DNA from: Candidatus Schneideria nysicola
GTDB lineage: Bacteria > Pseudomonadota > Gammaproteobacteria > Enterobacterales > Enterobacteriaceae
NCBI RefSeq assembly: GCF_019923565.1
Contig: NZ_CP074435.1
Coordinates: 219,089 to 283,088, forward strand
DNA length: 64,000 nt
Direction of reading: 5' to 3'
Below, in pieces: positions 55,328 through 64,000 of this stretch. The notes below the pieces were generated by a model, which made no database searches, was not told the DNA's origin, and saw only the letters and a list, made by a program, of their open reading frames with translations. A program made the position numbers and the translations under genes. The number at the start of each line of letters is the position of its first letter. Within the stretch, counting starts at the first letter, position 1.

Positions 55328-57637
55328 TTAATCAGAAGAGTGCTCTACAGGATAGATTCTTCTTATAAGGAATGGTTGACTTTTCTTATAATAAAGTACT
55401 TCTTCTGAATCTGTTAACCAAACAGGAATAATAGATACGGCTCTATTTTGATTAGAGATAAAATTACCATCTTGATCAATCGGTATACAACTAATATTCT
55501 TTGGCAAGGATAGTTCTAATTTTAATGGAGGTTGATATTTTAAGTAATAATGATATAGTAAAAGAGCGCCATTTGAACCTGTAAGTTTTCCAGGACCATT
55601 ATTATCACGACCAATCCATATAATAGCTACATCTTTTCCATCTATTCCTGCAAACCAACTATCGCGTAAATTATTAGTTGTTCCTGTTTTTGCTGCTAAA
55701 TGATGAAAAGGAAATTTTTCTGATAGAGAACGAGACGTTCCTCTTTCTACTACCTGTTGCATAGCATAAAGAATCAAATAAGAAGCTTCAGATGAAAAAA
55801 CACGCTTTGCTTGTGGTAAAGAATGATAAATTATCTTACCATTTTCATTAATAACGGAACGTATAGAGGTGACCATAGCGTAATTTCCATGACTCGCAAT
55901 AGTCTGAAATTCTTGTGCTACTTCTAGTGGACTTAAACAGATAGATCCAAGTAGAATAGATGGAGTTTTTGTACTTAATGCTGTATCTGGAACTCCTAGT
56001 TTCTTAAAAGTTGTTATAATCTTATCAATTCCAATTTCTAACCCCAGATTGACTGTTGGTACATTAATAGAATTGACTAATGCATCTATTAGCATTACTT
56101 TTCCACGAAATTTTCTATCATAATTTTTTGGACACCAAAATCCACCATGAGGTTGTTTTAGAGAAATAGGTTGATCATTTAACCAAGTATTTAACCTATA
56201 TTGATTAGGATAGCTGAGTGCAGTTAAATACGTAGCTGGTTTAGCTAAAGAACCAATGGATCTTCTGGCATCCATAGCACGATTAAACCCAGCAAATTGT
56301 GGATTGGCTCCACCTACCATAGCACGAATTTCTCCACTAAATTTATCAACTACTACCATAGCCCCTTCAAGATCTTGAATATTTTTTTGAGCTCGTAAAT
56401 AGGAGACTCCTTTTTCCACTGCTTGTTCTGCGGCATTTTGTGATAATAGATCAAGTGTTGTAAAAATTTTTAGACCTGAAAGATTCATTTTTTCTCCTAA
56501 TTTCTCTTTCAGTTCCTTTTTAACCATTTGTATAAAAGCAGGTTGTTGTGAGAAAATACTACCTTGTTTTTGTACATGAAGATCACATATTTTTAATTGA
56601 TTATATAAATCTATATTGATAATGAATTGATCTTTTAATACTTTAAGAACAAAATTTCTTCTTTGTATAGTTAAATCAGGATTACGCCATGGATTATATA
56701 AGGAAGCTCCTTTAACCATTGCTACCAACATAGTTTGTTGAATTAAACTTAATTCATTTACTGGTCTACCAAAATAATAAAGACTTGCTAATGGAAATCC
56801 TCGAATTTGATCATTACCTATTTGACCCAGATAAACTTCATTTAAATATAATTCCAGAATACGATCTTTAGTATAACGATAGTCAAGTATTAATGCCATA
56901 TACATTTCATTCAACTTACGCCATAAAGAGCGCTCATTATTTAAAAATATATTTTTTACCAGTTGTTGGGATAAAGTACTCCCCCCTTGTATAGTACGAC
57001 GAGCAAGAATATTAGCTAGAAAAGCACGTCCTATTGAAGTAAAATTCACTCCGTCATGATGATAAAAATCCCTATCCTCAACAGAAAGAAGAATTCTTAT
57101 AAGTAAATTAGGAAAAGTATCAATAGGCATAAAAAGACGTTGTTCTCCATTTGGAGAACGTAAAATAGTTACTAATTTAGGGTCAAGAAAAAAAAGACGA
57201 AATTTGCGTTGATTATTTTTATTTTGAATAGAAAATAATTTATCGGATTTAAAGAAAATATAAACATGAGCTTCTTTTTCTTTTCTTCCTGGAAGCTCAA
57301 AAGATCGACGAAATAATTCAATCCTATCTGGTCTTACTATAAATTCACCAGGAGAAGTAATATGATTGACTAGTCGGTATTGTATACTTTCTAATAGCTT
57401 AATGATTTCATCTTGACTATAAGGTAAATCGGGTTCTAAATGAATAATTCTACTATATACTAGTGCAGGTAATTGCCATATTTTTCCATTCATTCTCTTT
57501 TTAATTTGTGAATCTAAATATAGACCATAAAATATAGTGAGAATAATAAAGAATGGTATAATAATATAAAAAAAATATATTAAGATGAGAGAGAGTTTAT
57601 TAAAAAAATTTTTCTTAGATGATCTATAGGATAACAT
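55328..57637 (-). CDS. mrcB: bifunctional penicillin-binding protein 1B
   Basis: Class A PBP, polymerising and cross-linking peptidoglycan. 769 residues (E. coli 844). A short cytoplasmic tail, TM helix (about 14-40), UB2H domain (about 55-150), glycosyltransferase with E187 (SVEDRDFYHHDGV) and RTIQGGSTLSQQLVKN, transpeptidase with S463xxK466 (RSIGSLAKPATY), SxN in SINVPTVN, and KTG in AAKTGTTNNLRDSW. Catalytically complete. The UB2H domain implies LpoB dependence in E. coli. The shorter length reflects trimmed termini. Confidence 0.96.
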   Translation of the reverse strand: MLSYRSSKKNFFNKLSLILIYFFYIIIPFFIILTIFYGLYLDSQIKKRMNGKIWQLPALVYSRIIHLEPDLPYSQDEIIKLLESIQYRLVNHITSPGEFIVRPDRIELFRRSFELPGRKEKEAHVYIFFKSDKLFSIQNKNNQRKFRLFFLDPKLVTILRSPNGEQRLFMPIDTFPNLLIRILLSVEDRDFYHHDGVNFTSIGRAFLANILARRTIQGGSTLSQQLVKNIFLNNERSLWRKLNEMYMALILDYRYTKDRILELYLNEVYLGQIGNDQIRGFPLASLYYFGRPVNELSLIQQTMLVAMVKGASLYNPWRNPDLTIQRRNFVLKVLKDQFIINIDLYNQLKICDLHVQKQGSIFSQQPAFIQMVKKELKEKLGEKMNLSGLKIFTTLDLLSQNAAEQAVEKGVSYLRAQKNIQDLEGAMVVVDKFSGEIRAMVGGANPQFAGFNRAMDARRSIGSLAKPATYLTALSYPNQYRLNTWLNDQPISLKQPHGGFWCPKNYDRKFRGKVMLIDALVNSINVPTVNLGLEIGIDKIITTFKKLGVPDTALSTKTPSILLGSICLSPLEVAQEFQTIASHGNYAMVTSIRSVINENGKIIYHSLPQAKRVFSSEASYLILYAMQQVVERGTSRSLSEKFPFHHLAAKTGTTNNLRDSWFAGIDGKDVAIIWIGRDNNGPGKLTGSNGALLLYHYYLKYQPPLKLELSLPKNISCIPIDQDGNFISNQNRAVSIIPVWLTDSEEVLYYKKSQPFLIRRIYPVEHSSD

Positions 57638-57951
57638 CTATTATTCCTTATACTCAAAATAAAATTACAATATTTCTAAATAGTCACATAAAATTTAGAG
57701 TAATCTCTAATAGAGAATTTTATAGAATGATAATTCCTTAAAAAGGCTAAAGTATTTCTAAAATAGAAATTACTTAGGATAAATAGGATTAATTATTTTA
57801 TATTTTTTTCTAAATGATCGTGTCTGATTAATATAATATTCCGTTAAAATGATATAAAATATCATTAAAAGAATAGTCAGAAATAAATATTCTAATTTTT
57901 TTAGAATAATTTTTTCAAAAAAAAGGAATTTTTTATATTGGAAATAAATTT
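57638..57951. other. mrcB/fre divergent intergenic region
   Basis: 314 AT-rich nt with no gene. It holds two small inverted repeats: TCTCTA/TAGAGA around one base at 57704-57716, and ATTTCTA/TAGAAAT around AAA at 57754-57770. They could be operator-like or chance. Promoters for both genes should be here but cannot be singled out. Confidence 0.4.
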
Positions 57952-58644
57952 ATGTCCTTAATAACTTGTCAAGTTTTTTCTATAGAAAACATAACTAATA
58001 TAATCTATCGTGTACGATTAATACCATTATCCCCTATTCATTTTCGTGCCGGTCAATATATAATGATTGTAATCAATGAAAAAGATAAAAGACCCTTTTC
58101 TTTTGCTTCTCCTCCTTCGGAACATTCCTATGTGGAATTACATATTGGTCCTTCACGTTCTTGTGATTTTACAATAATTAATTATCTTTATAATAATACT
58201 TCTATACAAGTTGAAACTCCTCTGGGAGAAGCCTGGTTACGTGATGATAGTAATTGTCCTATTCTTCTAATAGCTGGTGGTATGGGATATTCATATATTC
58301 GTTCTATTCTATTAACAGTAATAAAAAATCAACCTCAAAGAAAGGTATTACTATATTGGGGAGGTAAGACTCCATCTCTTCTCTATGAAATAAAAGAATT
58401 AAATCGATTAACTCTACAAAATCCTCAAATCACTATCTTTCCTATAGTCGAATATCCAGATAATAGTTGGAAAGGAATGAAAGGTACTGTATTAGAAGCA
58501 CTTCAAAATAATAAGAGAAGATTAGATAAATATGATATTTATATAGCTGGAAATATTGCTATGGTAAAAGTAATTAGAAATTATCTCACGTTACAATATA
58601 ATGCACGTATTGATAGAATTTTTAGTGATGCTTTTTCAATATAA
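57952..58644 (+). CDS. fre: NAD(P)H-flavin reductase
   Basis: Reduces free flavins with NAD(P)H. In E. coli it supports ribonucleotide reductase activation and is linked to ubiquinone genes. 230 residues (E. coli 233). Flavin-site motif DKRPFSFASPPS, GEAWLRDD, pyridine-nucleotide motif LIAGGMGYSYIRSIL, and WGGKTPSLLYEI are all family-typical. The C-terminus IDRIFSDAFSI matches E. coli Fre. It may cooperate with yfaE in NrdB maintenance. Confidence 0.93.
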   Translation: MSLITCQVFSIENITNIIYRVRLIPLSPIHFRAGQYIMIVINEKDKRPFSFASPPSEHSYVELHIGPSRSCDFTIINYLYNNTSIQVETPLGEAWLRDDSNCPILLIAGGMGYSYIRSILLTVIKNQPQRKVLLYWGGKTPSLLYEIKELNRLTLQNPQITIFPIVEYPDNSWKGMKGTVLEALQNNKRRLDKYDIYIAGNIAMVKVIRNYLTLQYNARIDRIFSDAFSI

Positions 58645-58696
58645 AATGAGTAAATAGAAGATATATTATTTATTTATATATATTATGTTTTTTCTT

Positions 58697-60079
58697 CTAT
58701 CTTACTAATAGAAAAATACTTGCGTCTCCACGCATAATATGTAAAGCCATGACAGTGGGTTTACGATTTAATGCTTTACGTAATTGTATTAAGTTTTGTA
58801 TACGTTCTCGATTAAGACCAATAATTATATCTCCTTTTTGTAATCCTATAGTAGAAGCCGGCGAATCTTTTATGATATTATCTACACATACTCCTTTTGT
58901 TCCATCTTTTGATTGTCCATTACTTAGTAATGCACCTTCTAATGCGGGAATTAATATTTCTGAAGCTGAAACAATCGAAGCACTATCTTCTAGTATTACA
59001 GACACAGAAATAGGTTTACCATTGCGTAGCAAAAGTAATTTCACTACTTTACCCGGTGGAGTAGTACCTATTTTTGCTCTAAGTTCAGCAAAACTACGGA
59101 TGGGATTATCATCTAAGGAGATAATAATATCACCAGACTTAATTCCCGCTTTATCTGCAGCAGACGATTTGATTACTTCACTAACGAATGCACCTCTTTG
59201 TGCATTAATATTTAATGCTTTGGCTATATCTGCTGTTAATTCAGTACCTTTAATTCCAAGTTGACCTCTCTTTACTTCTCCAAATTCAATAAGTTGTTCA
59301 CTAAGATTTTTTACAATATTACTAGGTATTGCAAATCCTATTCCAATATTTCCACCACCAGGTGTTAAAATTGCAGTATTAATTCCAATTAATTCTCCAT
59401 TAAGATTAACTAATGCACCTCCCGAATTTCCTCTATTAATTGAGGCATCCGTTTGAATAAAATTCTCTAAACCTTCTAAATTAAGTCCACTTCTACCTAA
59501 AGCTGAAATAATACCTGAAGTTGCGGTTTGACCTAAACCAAATGGATTACCTACAGCAATAGCAAAATCACCTACTTTTAACTTATCAGAGTCAGCTATT
59601 TTTATTTCTGATAAATTTTTAGATGAAGGTAATTGTAATAATGCTAAATCAGTTTTATCATCACGTCCTATTAATTTAGCGTCAAATTCTCTTCCATCAT
59701 TTAATTGAACTTTAATTTTATCAGCACCACTAATAACATGATTATTAGTAATTATATATCCTTTTTCGGCATTAATAATTACACCAGAACCTAATCCTTC
59801 AAAAGGTCTAGAATAATTTCCTCCATTGGGAATATCAGGAAAAAAGAAGTACCTAAATTCTTTAGGTAAAATAGGTCTCTGTATAGATTGAGTTCCTTCT
59901 ACATGTACACTCACTACGGCTGGTAATACTTTAGTTAACATAGGAGCCAAACTTGGCATAATTTGTTCGACGGATGTTTCAATCAATTGACGTGAAAAAG
60001 CTTTTTCAATCCCTAAGTAATCTAAGGGATTAAAATATATTGATGCTAATAAAGAGTATAAATAATGTATCTTTTTCAT
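58697..60079 (-). CDS. degQ: periplasmic serine protease DegQ (HtrA family)
   Basis: Periplasmic protease/chaperone. 460 residues (E. coli DegQ 455). Catalytic triad H114 (TNNHVI), D144 (KTDLALL), S219 (RGNSGGAL), then two PDZ domains (about 270-365 and 385-455). Sequence and the neighbour zapG indicate DegQ rather than DegP; in E. coli zapG is beside degQ and near rplM-rpsI. The N-terminal signal peptide is unusual: the hydrophobic stretch (YLYSLLASIYFN) is short and broken by charged residues before the expected cleavage region. Confidence 0.93.
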   Translation of the reverse strand: MKKIHYLYSLLASIYFNPLDYLGIEKAFSRQLIETSVEQIMPSLAPMLTKVLPAVVSVHVEGTQSIQRPILPKEFRYFFFPDIPNGGNYSRPFEGLGSGVIINAEKGYIITNNHVISGADKIKVQLNDGREFDAKLIGRDDKTDLALLQLPSSKNLSEIKIADSDKLKVGDFAIAVGNPFGLGQTATSGIISALGRSGLNLEGLENFIQTDASINRGNSGGALVNLNGELIGINTAILTPGGGNIGIGFAIPSNIVKNLSEQLIEFGEVKRGQLGIKGTELTADIAKALNINAQRGAFVSEVIKSSAADKAGIKSGDIIISLDDNPIRSFAELRAKIGTTPPGKVVKLLLLRNGKPISVSVILEDSASIVSASEILIPALEGALLSNGQSKDGTKGVCVDNIIKDSPASTIGLQKGDIIIGLNRERIQNLIQLRKALNRKPTVMALHIMRGDASIFLLVR

Positions 60080-60144
60080 TAAAATAAATTAAATATTATC
60101 TCGAATTAATAAATGTTTTTTTCATTCCTCATGAAGATGAAATT

Positions 60145-60543
60145 TTATGAGTGAGATAAATCTGGATTTATCTCTTTTTTAGAACTTTGAGGTTTTATCT
60201 CTATTGGAATTTGATCGTTATCTGATTCAGCTTCAGTTAATCGATATTTCCAATTACTTTTATTACTTTTTTGATTTAATAAAAATTTATTAGAACTTTC
60301 TAATATATGATGATAAAATTGATTATGAATTTCTGCCATATTATCTAATAACTCTTTTGTAGAGGAAAAATAATTAGATAGTTCTTTTTGATAAAAATCT
60401 AATTTAACTTTACTTTTTTCTAATTCATATTGTAATATTTCTTGTTTATGAGATTTACGATTTTTTATTCGCATAATAACTATACCAATTATTATCCCTA
60501 TTATTAAACTAATAATAATTAGTCCATATTGCCAATTCATCAT
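60145..60543 (-). CDS. zapG: cell-envelope/division protein ZapG (YhcB)
   Basis: 132-residue single-pass membrane protein. N-terminal TM helix (about 4-24), then a coiled coil (KQEILQYELEKSKVKLDFYQKELSNYF) and a polar C-terminal tail. In E. coli YhcB links division, lipid and peptidoglycan synthesis. The EYELEK-type coiled coil and position next to degQ support the call. The last 40 residues are low-complexity. Confidence 0.88.
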   Translation of the reverse strand: MMNWQYGLIIISLIIGIIIGIVIMRIKNRKSHKQEILQYELEKSKVKLDFYQKELSNYFSSTKELLDNMAEIHNQFYHHILESSNKFLLNQKSNKSNWKYRLTEAESDNDQIPIEIKPQSSKKEINPDLSHS

Positions 60544-60876
60544 AATCTCCTTTTGACATTATCAAATTAATACTTATAATTAATTGATATTTATTCTATT
60601 ATGCTATTTTATACAACAAAATAGTCTTAAACAAATAAATATATTATAAATTAATAAATAGAATATTTATTCTCAATGAGAAGTTATATAAATCATTGAA
60701 ATTAAATATCAAATAAAAAAATACAATTTTTAAATACATAATAACTATTTTTTATTACTTAAATTTCTATTATTTCTATATTACTACTTAAGTAATTAAT
60801 AAATATATAGTAAAATTTTATTGATTGAGAATTTATTCTCAAAAAATGTATAAAATTAATATAGAGTAATTAAACA
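60544..60876. other. zapG/rplM divergent intergenic region with inverted repeats
   Basis: 333 nt, extremely AT-rich, no gene. Two related inverted repeats share the TGAGAA/TTCTCA half-site: TTCTCA-A-TGAGAA at 60670-60682, and TTGAGAAT-TT-ATTCTCAA at 60825-60842, the latter 34 nt before the rplM start and able to form a leader hairpin. The rplM-rpsI promoter must lie here but no hexamer pair stands out. Confidence 0.45.
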
Positions 60877-61296
60877 ATGAGAAAAAAAATAAAAAAATCA
60901 GAAAAAAATTGGTATATTATTGATGCTAAAGGAAAGATATTAGGTCGTCTTGCCACACAATTAGCATTACGTTTAAAAGGTAAACATAAGCCTGAGTATA
61001 CTCCTCATATGGATAATGGAGATTATATGATTGTTATTAATGCTGAAAAAATCTCTATTACTGGAAAAAAATATATCAATAAAATCTATTACCATCATAC
61101 AGGATTTATTGGTGGAATTAAGAGTGTTTCATTTAAAGAAATGCTAGAAAAAAATCCAGAAAAGATAATTTTTAATGCAGTGAAAGGAATGCTTCCAAAA
61201 GGTCCACTCGGTCGTGCTATGTGTCGTAAATTAAAAGTATATGTAGGTAATATCCATAAACATATGGCACAAAATCCATCATTTCTTGAAATCTAA
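60877..61296 (+). CDS. rplM: 50S ribosomal protein L13
   Basis: 139 residues (E. coli 142), with [45 protein letters not shown] and [20 protein letters not shown]. First gene of the conserved rplM-rpsI pair. The E. coli N-terminus MKTFTAKPETVKRDW is replaced by a Lys-rich [12 protein letters not shown]. In E. coli L13 represses its own operon, and a leader hairpin is present here (60825-60842). Confidence 0.96.
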   Translation: MRKKIKKSEKNWYIIDAKGKILGRLATQLALRLKGKHKPEYTPHMDNGDYMIVINAEKISITGKKYINKIYYHHTGFIGGIKSVSFKEMLEKNPEKIIFNAVKGMLPKGPLGRAMCRKLKVYVGNIHKHMAQNPSFLEI

Positions 61297-61324
61297 TCAG
61301 AATTAAATTATGGATAATGAATTT

Positions 61325-61723
61325 ATGAATAAACAACAACAATATTATGGTACAGGTCGTCGTAAAACTTCTGTTGCACGAGTTTTTTTAAAAGAAGGGA
61401 ATGGAGAGATTTTAATTAATCAAAAAAGTTTAAATACATATTGCTCTAGCAAAGGAATTATTGCCCAAATTATTCTTTATCCATTAAATATTACAGATAT
61501 CATAAATAAAGTAGATTTGTATATTACTGTTCATGGTGGAGGTATTTCTAGTCAAGTTGGAGCCATTCGTCATGCCATTTCACGTGCTTTAATAGAATAT
61601 AATATAAATTTGCGTATCATATTACGCAAAAATAATTTGGTTACTCGTGATGCTAGAAATGTTGAAAGAAAAAAGGTTGGGTTACGTAAATCACGTAAAC
61701 GTCCTCAATTCTCTAAACGTTAA
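61325..61723 (+). CDS. rpsI: 30S ribosomal protein S9
   Basis: 132 residues from ATG 61325 ([21 protein letters not shown]), closest to the family N-terminus (E. coli 130). An in-frame ATG at 61310 would add five residues, and neither start has a strong Shine-Dalgarno site. The C-terminal tail [18 protein letters not shown], which reaches the P-site, is intact. It follows rplM by 13-28 nt and is followed by a hairpin. Confidence 0.95.
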   Translation: MNKQQQYYGTGRRKTSVARVFLKEGNGEILINQKSLNTYCSSKGIIAQIILYPLNITDIINKVDLYITVHGGGISSQVGAIRHAISRALIEYNINLRIILRKNNLVTRDARNVERKKVGLRKSRKRPQFSKR

Positions 61724-61727
61724 TTTC

Positions 61728-61755
61728 AGAATAATTTTAATATTGGAATTATTCT
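61728..61755. terminator. hairpin between convergent rpsI and dolP
   Basis: A 9-bp stem (AGAATAATT at 61728-61736, AATTATTCT at 61747-61755) with a 10-nt loop, followed on the + strand by TTATTTTGT. It starts 4 nt after the rpsI stop and abuts the dolP stop, consistent with a terminator shared by both units. Confidence 0.6.
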
Positions 61756-62340
61756 TTATTTTGTAATATCTAAATAATTAAAAGCAACATTGACACATTT
61801 TATTCCTGATACGTTACTAACTATTTGTACTAATTGATTACCTTCAGATTCTGTAACTAGACCAAGTAAAAATACCTCACCATCTTCTGTAATAGTTTTT
61901 ATACTTGTTGATAAATGAATTTTTTTTATTAATATAATAGAAGTAATCTTTAAAGTTATCCAAGAATCTTTAATAAATTGTCCAATAGTAATTGGTTCAT
62001 TTAAACGAATTTCATTATATATTTTAACATCACTGTAATTATTAAAAATAAGATTTTGAGCACGTTTTATTAATTCATAATTAGGAGATTGTCCAGTTAA
62101 AAGTACTTGACCTTGATATACTGTACTAACAATACGTGTAGTTTTATTCAATTTTTTATCTCTAAATAAAATACCCAAAATTCTATTTTCTAAAATTTTA
62201 TCATCTATTTGTTTACTAATAAAACGTGGATCTATTATTGTTCTAGTAGTAATTGTAGTAGTAATAATTTCTTTATGTGTACATCCCAGTAATAATGTTA
62301 CTACAATAAAATTTATTAATAATAATAAATAATATTTCAT
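61756..62340 (-). CDS. dolP: outer-membrane lipoprotein DolP (YraP), dual BON domains
   Basis: 194 residues (E. coli 191). A lipoprotein signal peptide with lipobox LLLGC (lipidated Cys20) is followed by two BON domains (about 45-115 and 120-194; VLLTGQSPNYELIKRAQNL, GEVFLLGLVTESEGNQLVQIVSNVSGIKCV). DolP supports outer-membrane integrity and BAM function in E. coli. It would be a LolA client (lolA at 30060). Confidence 0.9.
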   Translation of the reverse strand: MKYYLLLLINFIVVTLLLGCTHKEIITTTITTRTIIDPRFISKQIDDKILENRILGILFRDKKLNKTTRIVSTVYQGQVLLTGQSPNYELIKRAQNLIFNNYSDVKIYNEIRLNEPITIGQFIKDSWITLKITSIILIKKIHLSTSIKTITEDGEVFLLGLVTESEGNQLVQIVSNVSGIKCVNVAFNYLDITK

Positions 62341-62572
62341 GTAATTTTTACAAATTTAAAAATTTCAATCTAAATTAGATGAACAAATTTATATGAAATA
62401 CTTTTTATACTAAAAGAAGTATTTTATCATAAAAAATAAAAATAGATTGCTTTTTTTATAAAAAAGTTATTACTATAAAGAATTATTAAATTTTACTTGA
62501 AAAATATTTAAAAATTCGTAGATAATCAACATTGCGCAATAATTTCTTTTGATAAAAGGAGATACATATTTT

Positions 62573-63466
62573 ATGATGCGTATTGTGTTATTTCTTCTTA
62601 CAAACTTAGCCGTAATGGTAGTTTTTGGTATTATACTTAGTTTAACTGGTATAAAATCTTCTAGTGCTACTGGTTTAATAATTATGGCTGGATTATTTGG
62701 ATTTGGAGGTGCATTTATATCACTCTTAATGTCCAAACGTATGGCATTATATGCAGTGGATGGACAAATCATTGAGAATCCTCAGAATGAAACAGAAAGA
62801 TGGTTAATTAATCTTATATATAATCAATCTCAGAGAGTAGGAATATCCAATCCACAAGTTGCTATTTATCATACATCAGATATGAATGCATTTGCTACTG
62901 GTAGTCATCGTAATTCATCTCTCATTGCAATTAGTACTGGACTACTTAATAATATGAATAGAAATGAAATAGAAGCAGTAATTGCTCATGAGATTAGTCA
63001 TATATCTAATGGTGATATGGTCACTATGACTCTAATACAAGGTGTAGTAAACACATTCGTTATATTTATTTCTCGTATTTTAGCACAATTAGTATCAAGT
63101 TTTATCTCGAATAATAGAGAAGAAAATAATGAATTAAATAATAATGGTAATCCATTCGTTTATTTTGCTCTCTCTACATTTTTAGAACTAATTTTTGGTA
63201 TATTAGCTAGTATTATAACATTATGGTTTTCTCGTCATAGAGAATTTTATGCAGATGCAGGTTCGTCTAAATTAGTGGGTCGTAATAAAATGATTGCAGC
63301 TCTTCAACGTTTAAAAAACAGTTGTGAACCAACTGAATCTAAAAGCGTTAGAGCATTTTGTATTAATGGAAATAGTAATACCAATAAAATTAAAGAATTA
63401 TTTATGTCACATCCTTCTATAGAAAAAAGAATTGAAGCTTTACGAAATGGAATATATTTACGTTAA
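62573..63466 (+). CDS. htpX: inner-membrane zinc protease HtpX
   Basis: M48 metalloprotease for membrane-protein quality control. 297 residues from ATG 62573 ([19 protein letters not shown]), like E. coli (293). A Shine-Dalgarno AAGGAG is at 62556-62561, so the upstream TTG (62549) is not needed. Two N-terminal TM helices, the zinc motif HEISH with the third ligand Glu in [10 protein letters not shown], and a C-terminal [12 protein letters not shown]. The 232 nt upstream hold a weak 8-bp hairpin (62396-62424) and a TTGCTT/TACTAT promoter-like pair. Stress control cannot be judged. Confidence 0.96.
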   Translation: MMRIVLFLLTNLAVMVVFGIILSLTGIKSSSATGLIIMAGLFGFGGAFISLLMSKRMALYAVDGQIIENPQNETERWLINLIYNQSQRVGISNPQVAIYHTSDMNAFATGSHRNSSLIAISTGLLNNMNRNEIEAVIAHEISHISNGDMVTMTLIQGVVNTFVIFISRILAQLVSSFISNNREENNELNNNGNPFVYFALSTFLELIFGILASIITLWFSRHREFYADAGSSKLVGRNKMIAALQRLKNSCEPTESKSVRAFCINGNSNTNKIKELFMSHPSIEKRIEALRNGIYLR

Positions 63467-63483
63467 TTATTATTGATTGGTCT

Positions 63484-63556
63484 GTCCCCTTCGTCTAGTG
63501 GATTAGGACACTGCCCTTTCACGGCAGCAACAGGGGTTCAAATCCCCTAGGGGACG
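63484..63556 (+). tRNA. tRNA-Glu (anticodon UUC)
   Basis: Complete 73-nt cloverleaf: acceptor GTCCCCT with AGGGGAC, anticodon loop CTTTCAC, T-arm AGGGGTTCAAATCCCCT, discriminator G. It matches E. coli tRNA-Glu closely. CCA is not encoded; the next bases are a run of eight T. First of three tandem tRNAs. Confidence 0.96.
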
Positions 63557-63564
63557 TTTTTTTT

Positions 63565-63641
63565 GGTGCGGTAGTTCAGATGGATAGAATACTGGCCTGT
63601 CACGCCGGGGGTCGCGGGTTCGAGTCCCGTCCGCACCGCCA
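63565..63641 (+). tRNA. tRNA-Asp (anticodon GUC)
   Basis: 77 nt including an encoded CCA. Acceptor GGTGCGG pairs with CCGCACC, anticodon loop CTGTCAC, T-arm GCGGGTTCGAGTCCCGT, discriminator G. Starts 8 nt after tRNA-Glu. Confidence 0.96.
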
Positions 63642-63656
63642 TATTATTAGGGTATT

Positions 63657-63729
63657 AGGGGTGTAGTTCAATAGGTAGAGCACCGGTCTCCAAAACCGGT
63701 TGTTGGGAGTTCGAGTCTCTCCACCCCTG
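63657..63729 (+). tRNA. trpT: tRNA-Trp (anticodon CCA)
   Basis: 73 nt: acceptor AGGGGTG with CACCCCT, anticodon loop CTCCAAA, T-arm GGGAGTTCGAGTCTCTC, discriminator G. The three following bases are CCC, not CCA, so the 3' end must be added or repaired. The anticodon reads UGG only, so UGA is a normal stop. Confidence 0.96.
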
Positions 63730-63770
63730 CCCTATAAAAAAATTTATAATAAAAATTTTTTGGAAAAATT

Positions 63771-64000
63771 ATGTTAACTCTTTTAGTGAAAATTAGAAAT
63801 AAGGTTGGAAAAAGTGCCAGTCGTAGAAATCGTAGAAATAATAAATGTCCTGCTATTATTTATGGAAAAGATAATAATTCTACTTTACCAATTATTTTAG
63901 ATAATGAATCTATATTAATAATTAATAAAAATTTAATTTTACTAGAAAAAAGTAAGAATCTATATTCTAAAAATAAAATCTTATTAAAGATAGAAAATAA
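63771..64000 (+). CDS. rplY: 50S ribosomal protein L25 (partial, runs off the window)
   Basis: Starts ATG 63771: MLTLLVKIRNKVGKSASRRN, then NKCPAIIYGKDNNSTLPI, matching L25 (E. coli [28 protein letters not shown]). L25 binds 5S rRNA. 76 codons are in the window and the 3' end is outside. About as long as most of the single-domain enterobacterial form (94 residues). Confidence 0.92.
   Translation, partial: MLTLLVKIRNKVGKSASRRNRRNNKCPAIIYGKDNNSTLPIILDNESILIINKNLILLEKSKNLYSKNKILLKIEN

Noticed and set aside
58749-59264. 171-codon plus-strand frame opposite degQ
   Set aside because: Lies entirely antisense to the conserved degQ frame, has no homology I recognise and no ribosome-binding site.

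Overview
The window is a strongly AT-rich, gene-dense piece of a reduced gammaproteobacterial chromosome. Nearly every protein reads as a close Enterobacterales orthologue (ilvG/ilvM, dxs-ribD-ribE-nusB, atp operon, yfaE, degQ-yhcB, dolP, htpX), but neighbours are missing (ilvE, ilvA, thiL, atpI, rsmG, ureE), convergent genes overlap, and homopolymer runs are common. No phage, transposon, CRISPR or restriction genes are seen. This fits an obligate insect (bacteriocyte-type) endosymbiont. A complete urease cluster next to branched-chain, lysine and shikimate genes recalls the Blochmannia-like lineage of ant and heteropteran symbionts. That placement is inference and needs a phylogeny.

Layout. 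1-9808: end of transketolase, an MFS drug-type exporter, proS (-), then rpmG and the translation block thrS-infC-rpmI-rplT-pheS-pheT. 9917-16532: minus-strand ilvC, ilvD, ilvM, ilvG, a frameshifted pgpA, nusB. 16529-20024: ribE, ribD, dxs. 20128-26668: F1Fo ATP synthase in order atpBEFHAGDC, followed upstream by mnmG, glyA and lolA. At about 30.8 kb the coding strand switches. 30971-41672 (+): trxB, zwf, ureDABC-FG, (tRNA-Arg on -), folD, lysA and a probable 3-dehydroshikimate dehydratase. 41665-45426 (-): dapE, gyrA. 45750-51073 (+): nrdA-nrdB-yfaE, tsaC, aroE. Then murI (-), ubiB, a rhodanese-like membrane protein (-), an AI-2E family permease, mrcB (-), fre, degQ and zapG (-), rplM-rpsI, dolP (-), htpX, tRNA-Glu/Asp/Trp, and the start of rplY.

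How the genes fit together. The set supplies isoleucine/valine intermediates, lysine (dapE, lysA), riboflavin, isoprenoid precursors, one-carbon units (glyA, folD), NADPH (zwf) and urea-derived ammonia. The cell keeps a peptidoglycan wall (mrcB, murI, lysine/DAP genes) and an outer membrane with lipoprotein traffic (lolA, dolP), an aerobic class Ia ribonucleotide reductase, and ATP synthase.

Most interesting points. (1) All three editing-competent aminoacyl-tRNA synthetases here look proofreading-deficient: ThrRS lacks its whole N-terminal editing part, ProRS has Q279/F369 where E. coli has K279/H369, and PheRS beta has lost its editing-site His and Glu. (2) A stand-alone QuiC1-type 3-dehydroshikimate dehydratase sits in a shikimate-capable symbiont and predicts protocatechuate synthesis. 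(3) pgpA is split by an 11-A tract that transcriptional slippage could repair. (4) A 65-nt G-free tract lies between pheT and ilvC. (5) The tRNA-Glu/Asp/Trp cluster looks like an rRNA operon whose rRNAs have been removed.
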